Source of the DNA: Diphasiastrum complanatum | Taxonomy: Eukaryota; Streptophyta; Lycopodiopsida; Lycopodiales; Lycopodiaceae | Direction: 5' to 3' | Assembly: GCA_029204225.1 (NCBI GenBank) | Contig: CM055111.1 | Location: 48,161,594 to 48,225,593, forward strand | Length of the DNA: 64,000 bases | Shown here: positions 29,753-39,600 of the stretch, piece by piece | How positions within the stretch are numbered: the stretch's first letter is position 1 | Layout: each line of letters opens with the position of its first letter | Made by a program: the position numbers and the translations under genes | The notes under the pieces: model-generated | Seen by the model: the letters and a program-made list of their open reading frames with translations, nothing else | Databases searched by the model: none | What the model was told of the DNA's origin: nothing

Positions 29753-30679
29753 GAGCATGCAATTGTCATGCATGTAGAAATGAAAAAACAGCAAGTAATG
29801 GATCCCAAATTTTGATCCTAGTTCAAGTCTATGTGAACTCTACTCTATGCTAAATCAATGAATCAAAAAAAGAAATGATTTCTACTTGCTGGCCATTTCA
29901 ATTAACAGAATCAGGTCTGGAAAAAATAAATTTTAATTGACCTCTAATCACAAGTAGTGATAGTGCCTTTCCAATAGAAAACATATGCTTCTGATTTCAT
30001 CAATTTCAAACAAGTATTCAAAGAGAAATGAAAGATTTTACAAAACTGAGGCAGCGCCCAATCACAAATGATTGATGGCTGTTCAGGCTCCAGAAATGCA
30101 TTAAATGGAAGTGGAAATGATATGAATGGTAGCGCCCTCCTCCTTCAATCAATTTCCACTTGATCTCATCAGATTTGGATAAGTGATGAGGGAGAAACAC
30201 CTGAAAAACCATATCTGTCCCAGCAGCGAGTTCCTACACAAGGAAAATGAAGAATGGAGCAAGAAGACACAAAGCACAATGAAGATGGAAGAAAGTTCCA
30301 AATCCCTCTCTCCAACTCGTGGTAGTAGAGTGAATTCCTCTATTAAATAGACTTTGTGAATGTACAATGGTTGGCATGCAAATGCCAAGTGTCTAATTCT
30401 TATGCATGCATTTGCATGCTACTTGCATGTCATATGCATGCCACATCTAATGTCAATAGGTGGAAATCTAACTAGTACTCCCCCATGCAAATGGGGGTCT
30501 ACCAAACTCAAGTGGAGTCATAGGCATCATCATGCAAGAAGGCCTTAGTTTGGGACTTAAATCCAAAAAAAAATTTGCCTAAGTATTTGGGCCTTAAAAA
30601 TTTGGACCCAATTATTGACCATGTGGCATGTACCATTCATTTGACTAGGTTTATAAGTTCAACAATAAGATCACCCTGG
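29753..30679. other. unassigned region, possibly Copia-like leader and LTR remnant
   Basis: No protein homology seen. 30040-30150 has GCGCCC boxes and TCAATCAATTTCCACTTG resembling Copia C leaders. ACTCCCCCATGC near 30477-30489 would be a polypurine tract on the minus strand. 30360-30500 is dense in CATGCA motifs. I could not define element ends. Confidence 0.35.
30363..30500. promoter_or_regulatory. cluster of CATGCA (RY-type) motifs
   Basis: At least six copies of GCATGC or CATGCA occur in about 140 bp, including TTATGCATGCATTTGCATGC and a near-palindrome CCCCCATGCAAATGGGGG. CATGCA is the RY element bound by plant B3-domain factors. Binding is not shown by sequence alone. Confidence 0.35.
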
Positions 30680-32400
30680 ATGGGTTGAAGATAGACGAGA
30701 GCAAGGTCAAGACAGTGCTTGAGTGGCCAATATCGAAGACGGTTAGAGAAGTTAAATCTTTTCTAGGTTTTATTGTTTTCTTTCATAAGTCAATTGAAGA
30801 TTATGCAAAGGTAGCAGCGCCTCCAAATAATCTGTCTAAAGGCAGAGTTAATAAGAAAAAGAAGAGAGGTCAACCTAGTCCGCCTATTGAATGGAATGAA
30901 GAACTTAATCAATGTTTTGAGAAACTTAAACAAATAGTTGCTTCAGCTCCTGTTTTATAGATCGTGAATCTAGATTTACGTTATATTGTACGAACTGACG
31001 CAGGTGATTCGGCGATAGGAGCGGTTCTTTTACAAAATGATAGGCCGATAGCGTTTGAGAGCAAGAAACTTACCGGACCTCAGTTGCGTTAGACAACTCA
31101 GGAGAAGGAGTTATTTGTTGTGATACATGCACTTAAAACCTGGAGGCATTACCTTTATGGTAGTCAGTTTATAGTGTATACAGATCACCAGCCTCTAAAA
31201 TACTTTTGCAATCAAAACGATCTGAGGGGTCGTAAAGCTCGCTGGGCTAAGCTTATGCAGGAATTTGATCATGAAATCCGAGTCAAAGGCAGCTCTAACC
31301 AGGTTGCGGACGCTCTTAGTCGAATCGATGAATTGAATGAACTTTCATTCACCCAGATTTCCATTGATCTATATCTTTCATTCAGAGGAAAGTGCGAATC
31401 AGATTCTCATTTTGATCGCATTTGGAAAATGGTTGAGACTGGGAAAAATGAGAATGGAATAGAGATTAACTCACAGGAATCTTAGGTTCCTAAGAAAGAT
31501 AAGAAGATAATGGAACAGTTCTCTATCCGAGGTGGTTTGCTAATTCGGAATGAAAAAGTATGTGTACCAGCGGATGATGAGATAAAGAAGAGGATTCTTT
31601 ATGAATGTCATGACGTACCCTGTGCAGGTCATCCAGGTATACACAGGACTTTGGAGTTGGTCAGAAAAGAGTTTTATTGGCCAAAACTCAAGCAATTTCT
31701 CGAGTCTTATGTGGTTAAATGTAAACCTTGTCAGTTAGCCAAAGCGGAACGCTTAAAGACTGGAGGGTTGTTACATCCTTAAGATATTCCTCGGAAAAGA
31801 TGGGAAAGCATATCTATGGATTTTGTAGTTGGACTTCCAAAGACCCAACGTCAGAATGATTCTATTTGGGTTGTAGTGGACAAGTTAACTAAGTTAGCTA
31901 CATTCATACCAGTTAAGTCAACTGCAAAGGCTTCGGATTTAGACCAGATCTTTGTGGATTGCCAAGTGATATTGTTAGTGAGAGAGATCCTAAGTTTACA
32001 GGTCACTTTTGGTCAGCTGTATTCCATAAGCTAGAAACCTCACTTAGTTTTAGTTCTACTGATCATCTTGAGTCAGATGGCCAGACGGAAAGGACTAATC
32101 AGACTATGGAGGATATGTTGAGGATATATGTGTCTCACAGGCAGTCTCAGTGGGAAGATTACATTCCTTTAATTGAGTTTGCTTACAATAGTAGAAAACA
32201 TTCTGCTACAGGTTATAGTCCATTTATGCTGATGTACGATTTTCAACGTAGATCTTCGGTAAATGTGGAGACGAAATCTGATAAGATCCAGAAAGTTGCG
32301 GATTTCTTGCATAATATGCAAGAAATGTTGCAAGTGGCACGTGATAGTATTCGTAGTGCTCAGGACGAAGCTAAGCACTATGCCGATCTTGAGAGATCTC
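30680..32400 (+). pseudogene. Gypsy-E RNase H and integrase, copy 1
   Basis: RT connection (KVKTVLEWP, EVKSFLGFI), RNase H from about 30985 ([53 protein letters not shown]), integrase zinc region (ECHDVPCAGHPGIH, CKPCQLAK) and core (MDFVVGLPKTQ, SERDPKFTGHFW, SDGQTERTNQTMED). In-frame stops lie at about 30958, 31090, 31483 and 31780, and about 60 bp between the first and second catalytic regions is deleted near 31957. Not functional. Confidence 0.8.
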
Positions 32401-32820
32401 CCAGAGATTTTAAACATGTTTTTCCACAAGAATTATCTCATGGAATACCACCGTCTAGGTCGGTAGACCACAGGATTGAGTTAATTCCAAGTAGTCACCC
32501 TATCTCCAGACAACCATATCAGCTTTCTCAGAAAGAAGAAATTGAGATTACTAATCAAATTGAAAATTATCTTAAGATGGGTCACATTCAGCCTAGCAAG
32601 TCACCATGGGGTGCTCCTAGTCTTCTGAAAGTGAAGAAAGATGGAGGCTTCCGGATGTGTGTTAACTACAAGGGGTTGAATAAAGTAACTATCAAGAATA
32701 AATATCCATTGCCCCGAATGGATGATCTGGTAGATCGATTAGGTGGAGCTAAATACTTCACAAAAAGAGATCTCGGAACAGAATATCATCAGATTAGGAT
32801 TCATCCGAATGATGTGCAAA
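32401..32820 (+). pseudogene. Gypsy-E RT N-terminal segment fused behind integrase
   Basis: In the same frame as the preceding integrase: [63 protein letters not shown] and TKRDLGTEYHQIRI. The last normally reads [10 protein letters not shown], so a catalytic-site region has changed residues. The sequence then leaves RT before the F-x-DD motif and enters the second connection domain in another frame. This gives a continuous INT-then-RT reading from 31959 to 32933. Confidence 0.75.
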
Positions 32821-32821
32821 T

Positions 32822-34560
32822 TAGGTCAAGACAGTGCTTGAGTGGCCAATACCAAAGACGATTAGAGAAGTCAAATCTTTTTTCAATTTTACTATTTTCT
32901 TTCGTAAGTCAATTGAAGATTATGCAAAGGTAGCAACGCCTCTTAATAATCTGACTAAAGGCAGAGTTAATAAGAAAACGAAGAGAGGTCAACCTAGTCT
33001 GCCTATTTAATGGAATGAAGAACTGAATCGATGTTTTGAGAAACTCAAACAAATGGTTGCTTCAGCTCCTGTTTTACAGATCGCGAATCCTGATTTACCT
33101 TATGTTGTACGAACTAACACAAGTGATTTGGCGATAGGAGCGGTTCTTTTACAAAATGATAGGCCGATAGCATTTGAAAGCAAGAAACTTTTCGGACCTC
33201 AGTTGCTTTATACAACTCAGGAGAAGGAATTATTTGTTGTGATACATGCACTTAAAACCTGGAGTTATTACCTTTATGGTAGTCAGTTTATAGTGTATAT
33301 AGATCACCAGCCTCTAAAGTACTTTTGCAATCAGAACGATCTGAGGGGTCGTAAAGCTCGCTAGGCTGAGTTTATCCAAGAACTTGATCATGAGATCCGA
33401 TATGTCAAAGGCAGCTCTAACTAAGTTGCAGATGCTCTTAGTCTGATTGGTGAATTAAATGAACTTTCATTCACCCAAATTTCATATCTTTCGTGGAGAG
33501 GAAAGTGTGAAACAGAATCTCATATTGGTCGCATTTGGAAAATGGTTGAAACTGGGAAAAATGAAAATGGAATAGAGATTAACTCATAGGGATCTTAGGT
33601 TCCTAAGAAAGATAAGAAGATAATGGAATAGTTTTCTATCCGAGGTGGTTTGCTATTTCGGAATGTGAAAGTTTGTGTACCAGCGGATGATGAAATAAAG
33701 AAGAGAATTCTTTATGAATGTCATGACGTACCCTGTGCAATCCATCCAGGTATACACAGGTCTTTGGACTTGGTCAGAAGAGAGTTTTATTGTGCAAAAC
33801 TCAAGTCATTTGCTGAGTCTTATGTGGTGAAATGTAAACCTTGTCAGCTAGCCAAAGCGGAACGCTTAAAGACTGGAGGGTTGCTACATCCATTAGATAT
33901 CCCACAGAAACGATGGGAAAGCATATCTATGGATTTTGTAGTTGGACTTCCCAAGACCCAACGTCAGAATGATTCTATTTGGGTTGTAGTGGACAGGTTA
34001 ACTAAGTTAGCTACGTTCATACCAATAAAGTCAACTACAAAGGCTTCAGATTTAGCCCAGATCTTTGTGGAAAGATCATTCATGCTTTATGGATTGTCAA
34101 GTGATATTGTTAGTGACAGAGTTCTTAAGTTTACAGGTCACTTTTGGTCAGCTGTATTCCATAAGCTGGAAACCTCGCTTAGTTCTAGTTCTACTGATCA
34201 TCCTGAATTAGATGGCCAGACGGAAAGGACCAATCAGACTATGGAGGATATGTTGAGGACATATGTGTCTCACGGGCAGTCTTAGTGGGAAGATTACATT
34301 CCTTTCATTGAGTTTGCTTACAATAGTAGAAAACATTCTACTACAAGTTACAATCCGTTTATGTTGATGAATGATTTTCAACGTAGATATCCGATAAATG
34401 TGGAGATGAAATCTATTAAGATCCAGAAAGTTGCGGATTTCCTACATAATATGCAAGAAATGTTGCAAGTGGCATGTGATAGTATCCGTAGTGCTTAGGA
34501 AAAAGCTAAGCACTATGCCGATCTTAGAGATCTCCCAGAGATTTTAAAGTTGATGACTAG
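32822..34560 (+). pseudogene. Gypsy-E RNase H and integrase, copy 2
   Basis: Parallel to copy 1 at clearly recognisable similarity: AIGAVLLQNDRPIAFESKK, FVVIHALKTWSYYLYG, ECHDVPCAIHPGIH (second zinc histidine kept), CKPCQLAK, MDFVVGLPKTQ, SDRVLKFTGHFW and DGQTERTNQTMED. Stops near 33008, 33362, 33420, 33588, 33630 and 34284 break it. It contains the 60 bp that copy 1 lost. Confidence 0.8.
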
Positions 34561-34970
34561 GTATATCTTAGGAGTCCAAAAGATTCTAAGACTATGCATA
34601 CGAGTAAGCATTATAAGTTGTCTACTAGATATTGTGGACCGTTTCGGATTATAAGAAAAATTGGTTCTTTAGCTTACGAACTTGATCTTTAAGATAAGTC
34701 GACTGCTCACCCAGTGTTTCATGTAAGATGGTTAAAGTTATGTTTACATGAAGGTGATGTAGTTGGATCTGATGAGGATCTTACCCACTTGGAAGATTTA
34801 TCGCTTACTGTACCTTTGGAACCTAAAAGAGTACTCAAAACCAGAGGTAAACAATTGAGAAATCATTCTATCTCTGAGTGCTTGATTAGGTGGAAGGGTA
34901 GGACTGAGGATGATGATTCGTGGGAAAGGGTTGAAAGCATAAAGAAGAACTTCCCTAGTTTTCACTTCTG
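34561..34970 (+). pseudogene. Gypsy-E integrase C-terminus and chromodomain
   Basis: KLSTRYCGPFRIIRKIGSLAYEL (GPF/Y-like module) with a stop near 34690, then HPVFHVRWLKLCLHEGD and the chromodomain ECLIRWKGRTEDDDSWERV (near 34877-34935), ending at the TGA at 34969-34971. A chromodomain fused to integrase defines chromoviruses; it targets integration to modified chromatin in studied relatives. Confidence 0.78.
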
Positions 34971-34986
34971 AGGACAGAAGTAGTTC

Positions 34987-34999
34987 AAGGGGGGAAGAA
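34987..34999 (+). other. polypurine tract, Gypsy-E
   Basis: AAGGGGGGAAGAA immediately before TGTTACG of the LTR. The same tract recurs at 38822-38834. Confidence 0.85.
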
Positions 35000-35520
35000 T
35001 GTTACGTCCATGTCCAGTATGTGGGATTCGGAATAATTCCTGACATGGATAACCGGTACTCCACTGTATAAGGTTGTTAGTTAAGCCACATCATTCCGGG
35101 TTTGGCCGGTAATGTAATTAACAATCTTATGAGGGCCCAGGTACTCTAATTGGACCTATGGAGCTCTTGCATGGCGATTGACAGCTTTTGTGCAAGAATA
35201 GGAGGTCAATTGCTTTTGATAGGAATGAAGGGATCCTAGAGGTAATATTTTGTAGTTCTTGGAGAGTATATGTCCTAGTGGAACTCGCCCATCTCCTCAT
35301 TGTCTTTTCTGATTTCAGAAGCCAGGATCCCCTCCTCTCTTGTATTCATTCACCTTGGCTTGGGGGTGAAGTGCTTAGGGTATTGACTAGCCATTTCTTG
35401 TTGGTTGGGTGGTTTTGCTCCACATGTGTCCTTTTGGTTGCATGTAATAGGATTTGTGAAGATCTTCACTTGGCAATCGTTATAGTGGAATTCCTCGTAG
35501 AGATTCGGATATAGATATTG
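35000..35520 (+). repeat. LTR of Gypsy-E family (first copy)
   Basis: Starts TGTTACGTCCATG after the PPT. It shares with 38835-39231 the start, GACCGG/AACCGG, AGG(G)ACCCA, GGAGC...GCATGG and CTTGGCT/ATGGCTC...GGGGTGA blocks. The 3' end is indistinct; the sequence passes into decayed RT by about 35560. Confidence 0.65.
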
Positions 35521-38500
35521 AACATCTATTATTGTATTACTTCGGTTATTTTGAATTCAGAATGTTTCCTTTTAGTAATGAATACACTTGGGTTATTCCA
35601 ACAGTATATGAACAATATTTCTCGTCCATACCTGGGTCAATGCCTAGTGGTATTCTTAAATGATATTTTCATCTACAGTGAATTGCTTAGGGAACAAGGA
35701 GAAGTCAATGGTTTGAATTATTTTTTGGAATTGGTTGAAGATCGAATCCTATATTTGGATCATAGAACCCACGTTCCAAGAACCGTGGGTCTTGGGAACC
35801 GTGGGGTGAACCGTACCACGGTTCACGAACCGTGGTACGGTTCTTGTATTTAATTGATTATTTTTTGCCCCCCAAAACCCCCCCCCCCACGGATTTTTGC
35901 CCTCATTTCACTGTTTTTTGGCTATTTTTGGGGGTGGGAAGTAAAAAAAAAATGCCATTACTTAACTAATTAATTAAATGCTATGGTGGTTTAATTAAAT
36001 TCTCTAAACAATTTTGGGTCTTTTTGGCTTTTTTTGGGACTTTTTGGGGGTGGGTAGTAAAAGAAAAAATTTAAGTAATTAATTAATTATTGTACGGTTC
36101 ACCACAATTCACCCTTAAAATCTTTGTGAACTATACGGTTCTGAGAACCGTGGTGAACGCTCACGGTTCTCAGATTCTATGATTTGGATAAAGGATAGCC
36201 AGTTAATCTCTTTGATTTTCTGATGATCAAATCTAGAAGCAAAGAACTTTCTTGGAGGAAAAGTTGATGGTATGGGACATCAGTAATTCCAAAAGGAATT
36301 TCTTGTGCGAGAGTGATCTGTACACCAGTGGTTATTGTTTACAGTAATGATAATGCTAACGGGTAAATCCATTGGTTAATTGTGTCTGGGTATTTGGGAA
36401 GATTATGAGATATAGATCCGGATCCCTAATGGTATCTCATAATTTACAAATCGGAAACTCTAAAAGCTATTTCTCACCTATTAAAGAACCCTTACTTATT
36501 TTGAGTTTCTCAAATATGGACATCAGTTTAAATTCATATGATCCTTCCAGCATAAAATTTACTTCTTTTTGAAGGACTGTTATCTTCACGTGAATTACTA
36601 CTTATATGGTTAAGTCTTGGAATTTGAGATGTTTCGAGATAATTGTATTTCAATTTCTTAAACCCAGATTGTCTCTTATTCATGGATAGATCTCAAATAG
36701 ATGATGATTATTGTCACTCGCGTTCAAAATAGTTGGAAGTAAAGTCCTGAGTATAATAGAGTGATTCCTTTTTGGAAGGCACTTATTATTGACTTTTCAA
36801 GATTCAAATATTTTCAAGTGTCATCTCTCTAATAAAAATTTTTAAGAAATCTGAAAATTTCTTTAAAAAGGAGGAGTGAAGTGATGGGTAATATTCTATT
36901 AGAGGACCTACCAGTTGCACAGTTTTTGAATAAGAGAAATTCTCTAGGGGTTGTGGAACAATCTGGAACTAGAGGCGGTTTGAGATTTGAATTCATTACA
37001 AGTAGTATTGGGTAAGATCGAAAGTTACTAATCCCAGTTTGTCTTGGATAGGAGTAAGTTTGATCATGGAATGTCTGTACTGGATCAACCCAATCTTAGT
37101 GGATACTAGGATCAGGGAAAAGGTTGATTAAATGGGAGAAATTTGGTGATAAAACGTAAGATTGGGTTGGAAAACTCGTGCGAGAGAATGTATTCTCAAT
37201 CTCAAAGATTTCCCAGATATGTTATTTACTCAAGAGAAATAGAATCTCTTGGTAGCTGATTTACAAGATTCTCAATGAGATATGAGAGTAACATATGCGG
37301 ATTTTGAAGGAATAAGCCAGATAAGGACATATGTGTATGTACTGGGTCATAGTGAGATTGTTCTCATATGTGCACGATTAATCTTGTATAAATCTACTAT
37401 GTATTCTTGGTTACTAGGGTTATTTGGTGCACTTAACCTAGTCGGTGAACATAGACATATGATCAAGTATTGTGATGGACAAATACTTGCCGAGTCAACA
37501 AATCTTCTTATGAAAGAATTACTTGTTAACTTTAAAATGATTTGGATAAGGATCTAAATGTGGGGTTGTACTCGTACAATCAAGATCTGCACCGGGACAT
37601 TTGAGATTTCTGAATCATTGGCAATTAACTTGAGTAGTTGGTTGACTCCTGTGGAAGTTAATTGGTAAGACAAACAGTGTGAAGATAATTCGCCATAAAC
37701 TATTTGTTTTGTGTTTTATTGCTTATAAGACATGATTTATGAGTCATTTGGATTCATCAGTGTGTGCATAGGATATACAAAATTCTTGGATAAGTATTTC
37801 TCAGTTGACGAATAGACTCAATTCATTAGTGATTGTATCCCAGAGAGTTTAATTTGATACCAAATCATAATGATTCCAAGAATAGTAACTGAATTTTTTG
37901 GAATTCAGTAGTGGTTGGACACATACTCCAGTATTTCTCAATGATTAAGTATGGGTTTAGATTCCAGTGAATTATGATTGACGAATCATAAGAATCTAAG
38001 TATTTGTGATTGACGAATCACAAATAGATACTTAATTATTATCAATGAATAATTTCCAACCTATTAAATGAGTTGAGTTTACTCTAGTGTTTTATTGAGA
38101 CCCATGGATCTCACAAGCATTTCTCGTAAAGCAAATTGTTTTTGCTTACAAAGAGATTTGCTTACTTTAGTGGATAGTATTCTACTACACATTATAATCT
38201 ATAAGTGCTTGTGTACGAGTTTCAATCTATATCTCCAAATTTACAGGAGACAAAAAAATTTGTTGAGGTTCAAATGGATTGCTGATTTCTTGCATGAGAT
38301 GCTAGAAATGGGGCTTTTAAGTTGTTAGAGTAACTACAGTACTCTAGATTGAGTTATAATTGTCTGAGACTTGATGGATCTCCTAGAGATTTTAATTGAT
38401 TGAATTGTTGTACTTTAGAATATTTGGATATTCTAAGATTCATACATACTAAGAAGCATTATTACATACAAGCAATTGTGGACAGATTTTAGACTATGAT

Positions 38501-38834
38501 TACATGGAACTTCTTCAGCTTTTGGACTTGATCTCTGAAATGAAGGATTCACCCAATGATTCGTGTAATTGTGATTACATGAAGGTGATGTCTTTTATTT
38601 AGAGAAGGTCAACCCATTTGGAAGATTTATAGCTTAGTATATTTTTGGATTCTGAGTTAGTACTCATGGGTAGAGGCAAGCAATTGAAGAAGTGTTTCAT
38701 CTTTGAGTACTTATTCCAAATGGAAATATCAGACTAAGAATAATAATTCCTGGGTAAAAGTTGAAAGCTTAAAGAATAATTCCATGTCTTCTCTTCCCCG
38801 TTCTGAGGACAGAACCTGTTTAAGGGGGGAAGAA
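35521..38834 (+). pseudogene. heavily decayed Gypsy-E internal copy
   Basis: Only fragments can be read: RT near 35600-35700 (QYMNNISRPYLGQCLVVFLND, FLND in place of FLDD), a spacer motif near 38270-38310 (KWIADFLHEMLEM, matching KVADFLHNMQEM of copies 1 and 2), a chromodomain near 38700-38775 (FEYL, WKYQTKNNNSWVKVESLK) and a PPT at 38822-38834. The sequence is A/T-shifted, as expected from long-term C-to-T decay. The RT part is interrupted by a MITE (35761-36181). No intact gene. Confidence 0.65.
35761..36181. mobile_element. hAT-type MITE (421 bp) with 8-bp target duplication
   Basis: The target duplication ATTTGGAT lies at 35753-35760 and 36182-36189. Termini are CATAGAA and TTCTATG (inverted). 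Inside, GAACCGTG/CACGGTTC motifs recur near both ends, including an inverted repeat of 17 bp with a 2-bp spacer at 35808-35843. The middle is A/T-rich with homopolymers and no coding sequence. 8-bp duplications and short inverted ends with subterminal repeats are hAT features. Non-autonomous. Confidence 0.85.
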
Positions 38835-39231
38835 TGTTACGGCCATATTCAGCTAAGGATTTGGGATAGTCCTAATATAGTTGACCGGCCCTCTAATATT
38901 CGAGTTTATAAGTTACGCCTCAATTTAATTACATCTCAAGGCCAGTTTGTAACTAATAACCTTTAGAGGACCCAAACACTCCTATTGAGACATGTGGAGC
39001 AATGCATGGCTTGTGACGGCTGTATTCATGAGGTCAAAGGATAGCATGAGATATGTGACCTATGTTTAGCTAGACTGCATGGGAGGTTGCATGGGTGCAT
39101 GCACAAGCTTCCTACCCCTATGTATATGAGAAGGGACATAGCTTCCTCCATTCTAAGCCTTTTGGCTCTAGGTTGCCAGTTTTCTCTCCTCTCCTCAGGT
39201 ATTCACTTGTTATGGCTCAGGGGTGAGGTGT
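38835..39231 (+). repeat. LTR of Gypsy-E family (second copy), cut by Gypsy-2
   Basis: Starts TGTTACGGCCATATTC directly after a PPT and runs to 39231, where Gypsy-2 begins. It has a possible TATA region near 39120 (TATGTATATG). The rest of the LTR beyond Gypsy-2 is not found. Confidence 0.65.
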
Positions 39232-39589
39232 TGTAATAGATCCTAAAACCACAGTAGGGCAAACACTAACTGATCCACCCAACCTTGCCTACTCCCTGAT
39301 ATAGAGTAAACCCCTCCTAGCCCAGTGTGAGGACTGGTAGCATGCAACTGCCAAGTGTCGGCCACGTGGCACTGACGTGGCCGACTGCACGTCGGGACCC
39401 AAATGGGAGCCCTATCCTGCAGATAGGGTCCCTAGGCTGTGTTAGGCCCGCCATGGCTATGGACCGTGCTGGGGCACACTACTCACACTCTCTTGCCCTG
39501 TTGGTCATGTACGCTGGACACAACCCTGACTGTGGTATCTGACCTATCTGTGTTCTCTAGGGTTCGGCACTGGTCACAAGCTCGTAACA
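39232..39589 (-). repeat. Gypsy-2 3' LTR
   Basis: 358 bp, TGTAATAGATCC to AGCTCGTAACA. The terminal palindrome has one arm changed (GGTCACAAGCTCGTAAC). It keeps the perfect G-box CCACGTGG at 39362-39369. Confidence 0.92.
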
Positions 39590-39600
39590 CTCTCTCCCCC

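Larger units (their letters stand above)
30680..34999 (+). mobile_element. Gypsy-E: rearranged chromovirus with duplicated RNase H-integrase
   Basis: Plus-strand, decayed. Copy 1 of the connection-RNase H-integrase block (30680-32400) is followed by an RT N-terminal segment (32400-32820) and then copy 2 of the same block (32822-34510), integrase end, a chromodomain and a polypurine tract (34987-34999). Gag, protease and the RT catalytic part are missing. The joint INT to RT lies at GATTTTAAA, which is present in both integrase (PRDFK) and pre-RT sequence. Confidence 0.8.

Noticed and set aside
25379-39231. Endogenous pararetrovirus (caulimovirid)
   Set aside because: RNase H-integrase with HHCC and DDE motifs, LTRs and polypurine tracts are present, and no movement or coat protein signature is seen; these are Ty3/Gypsy elements.
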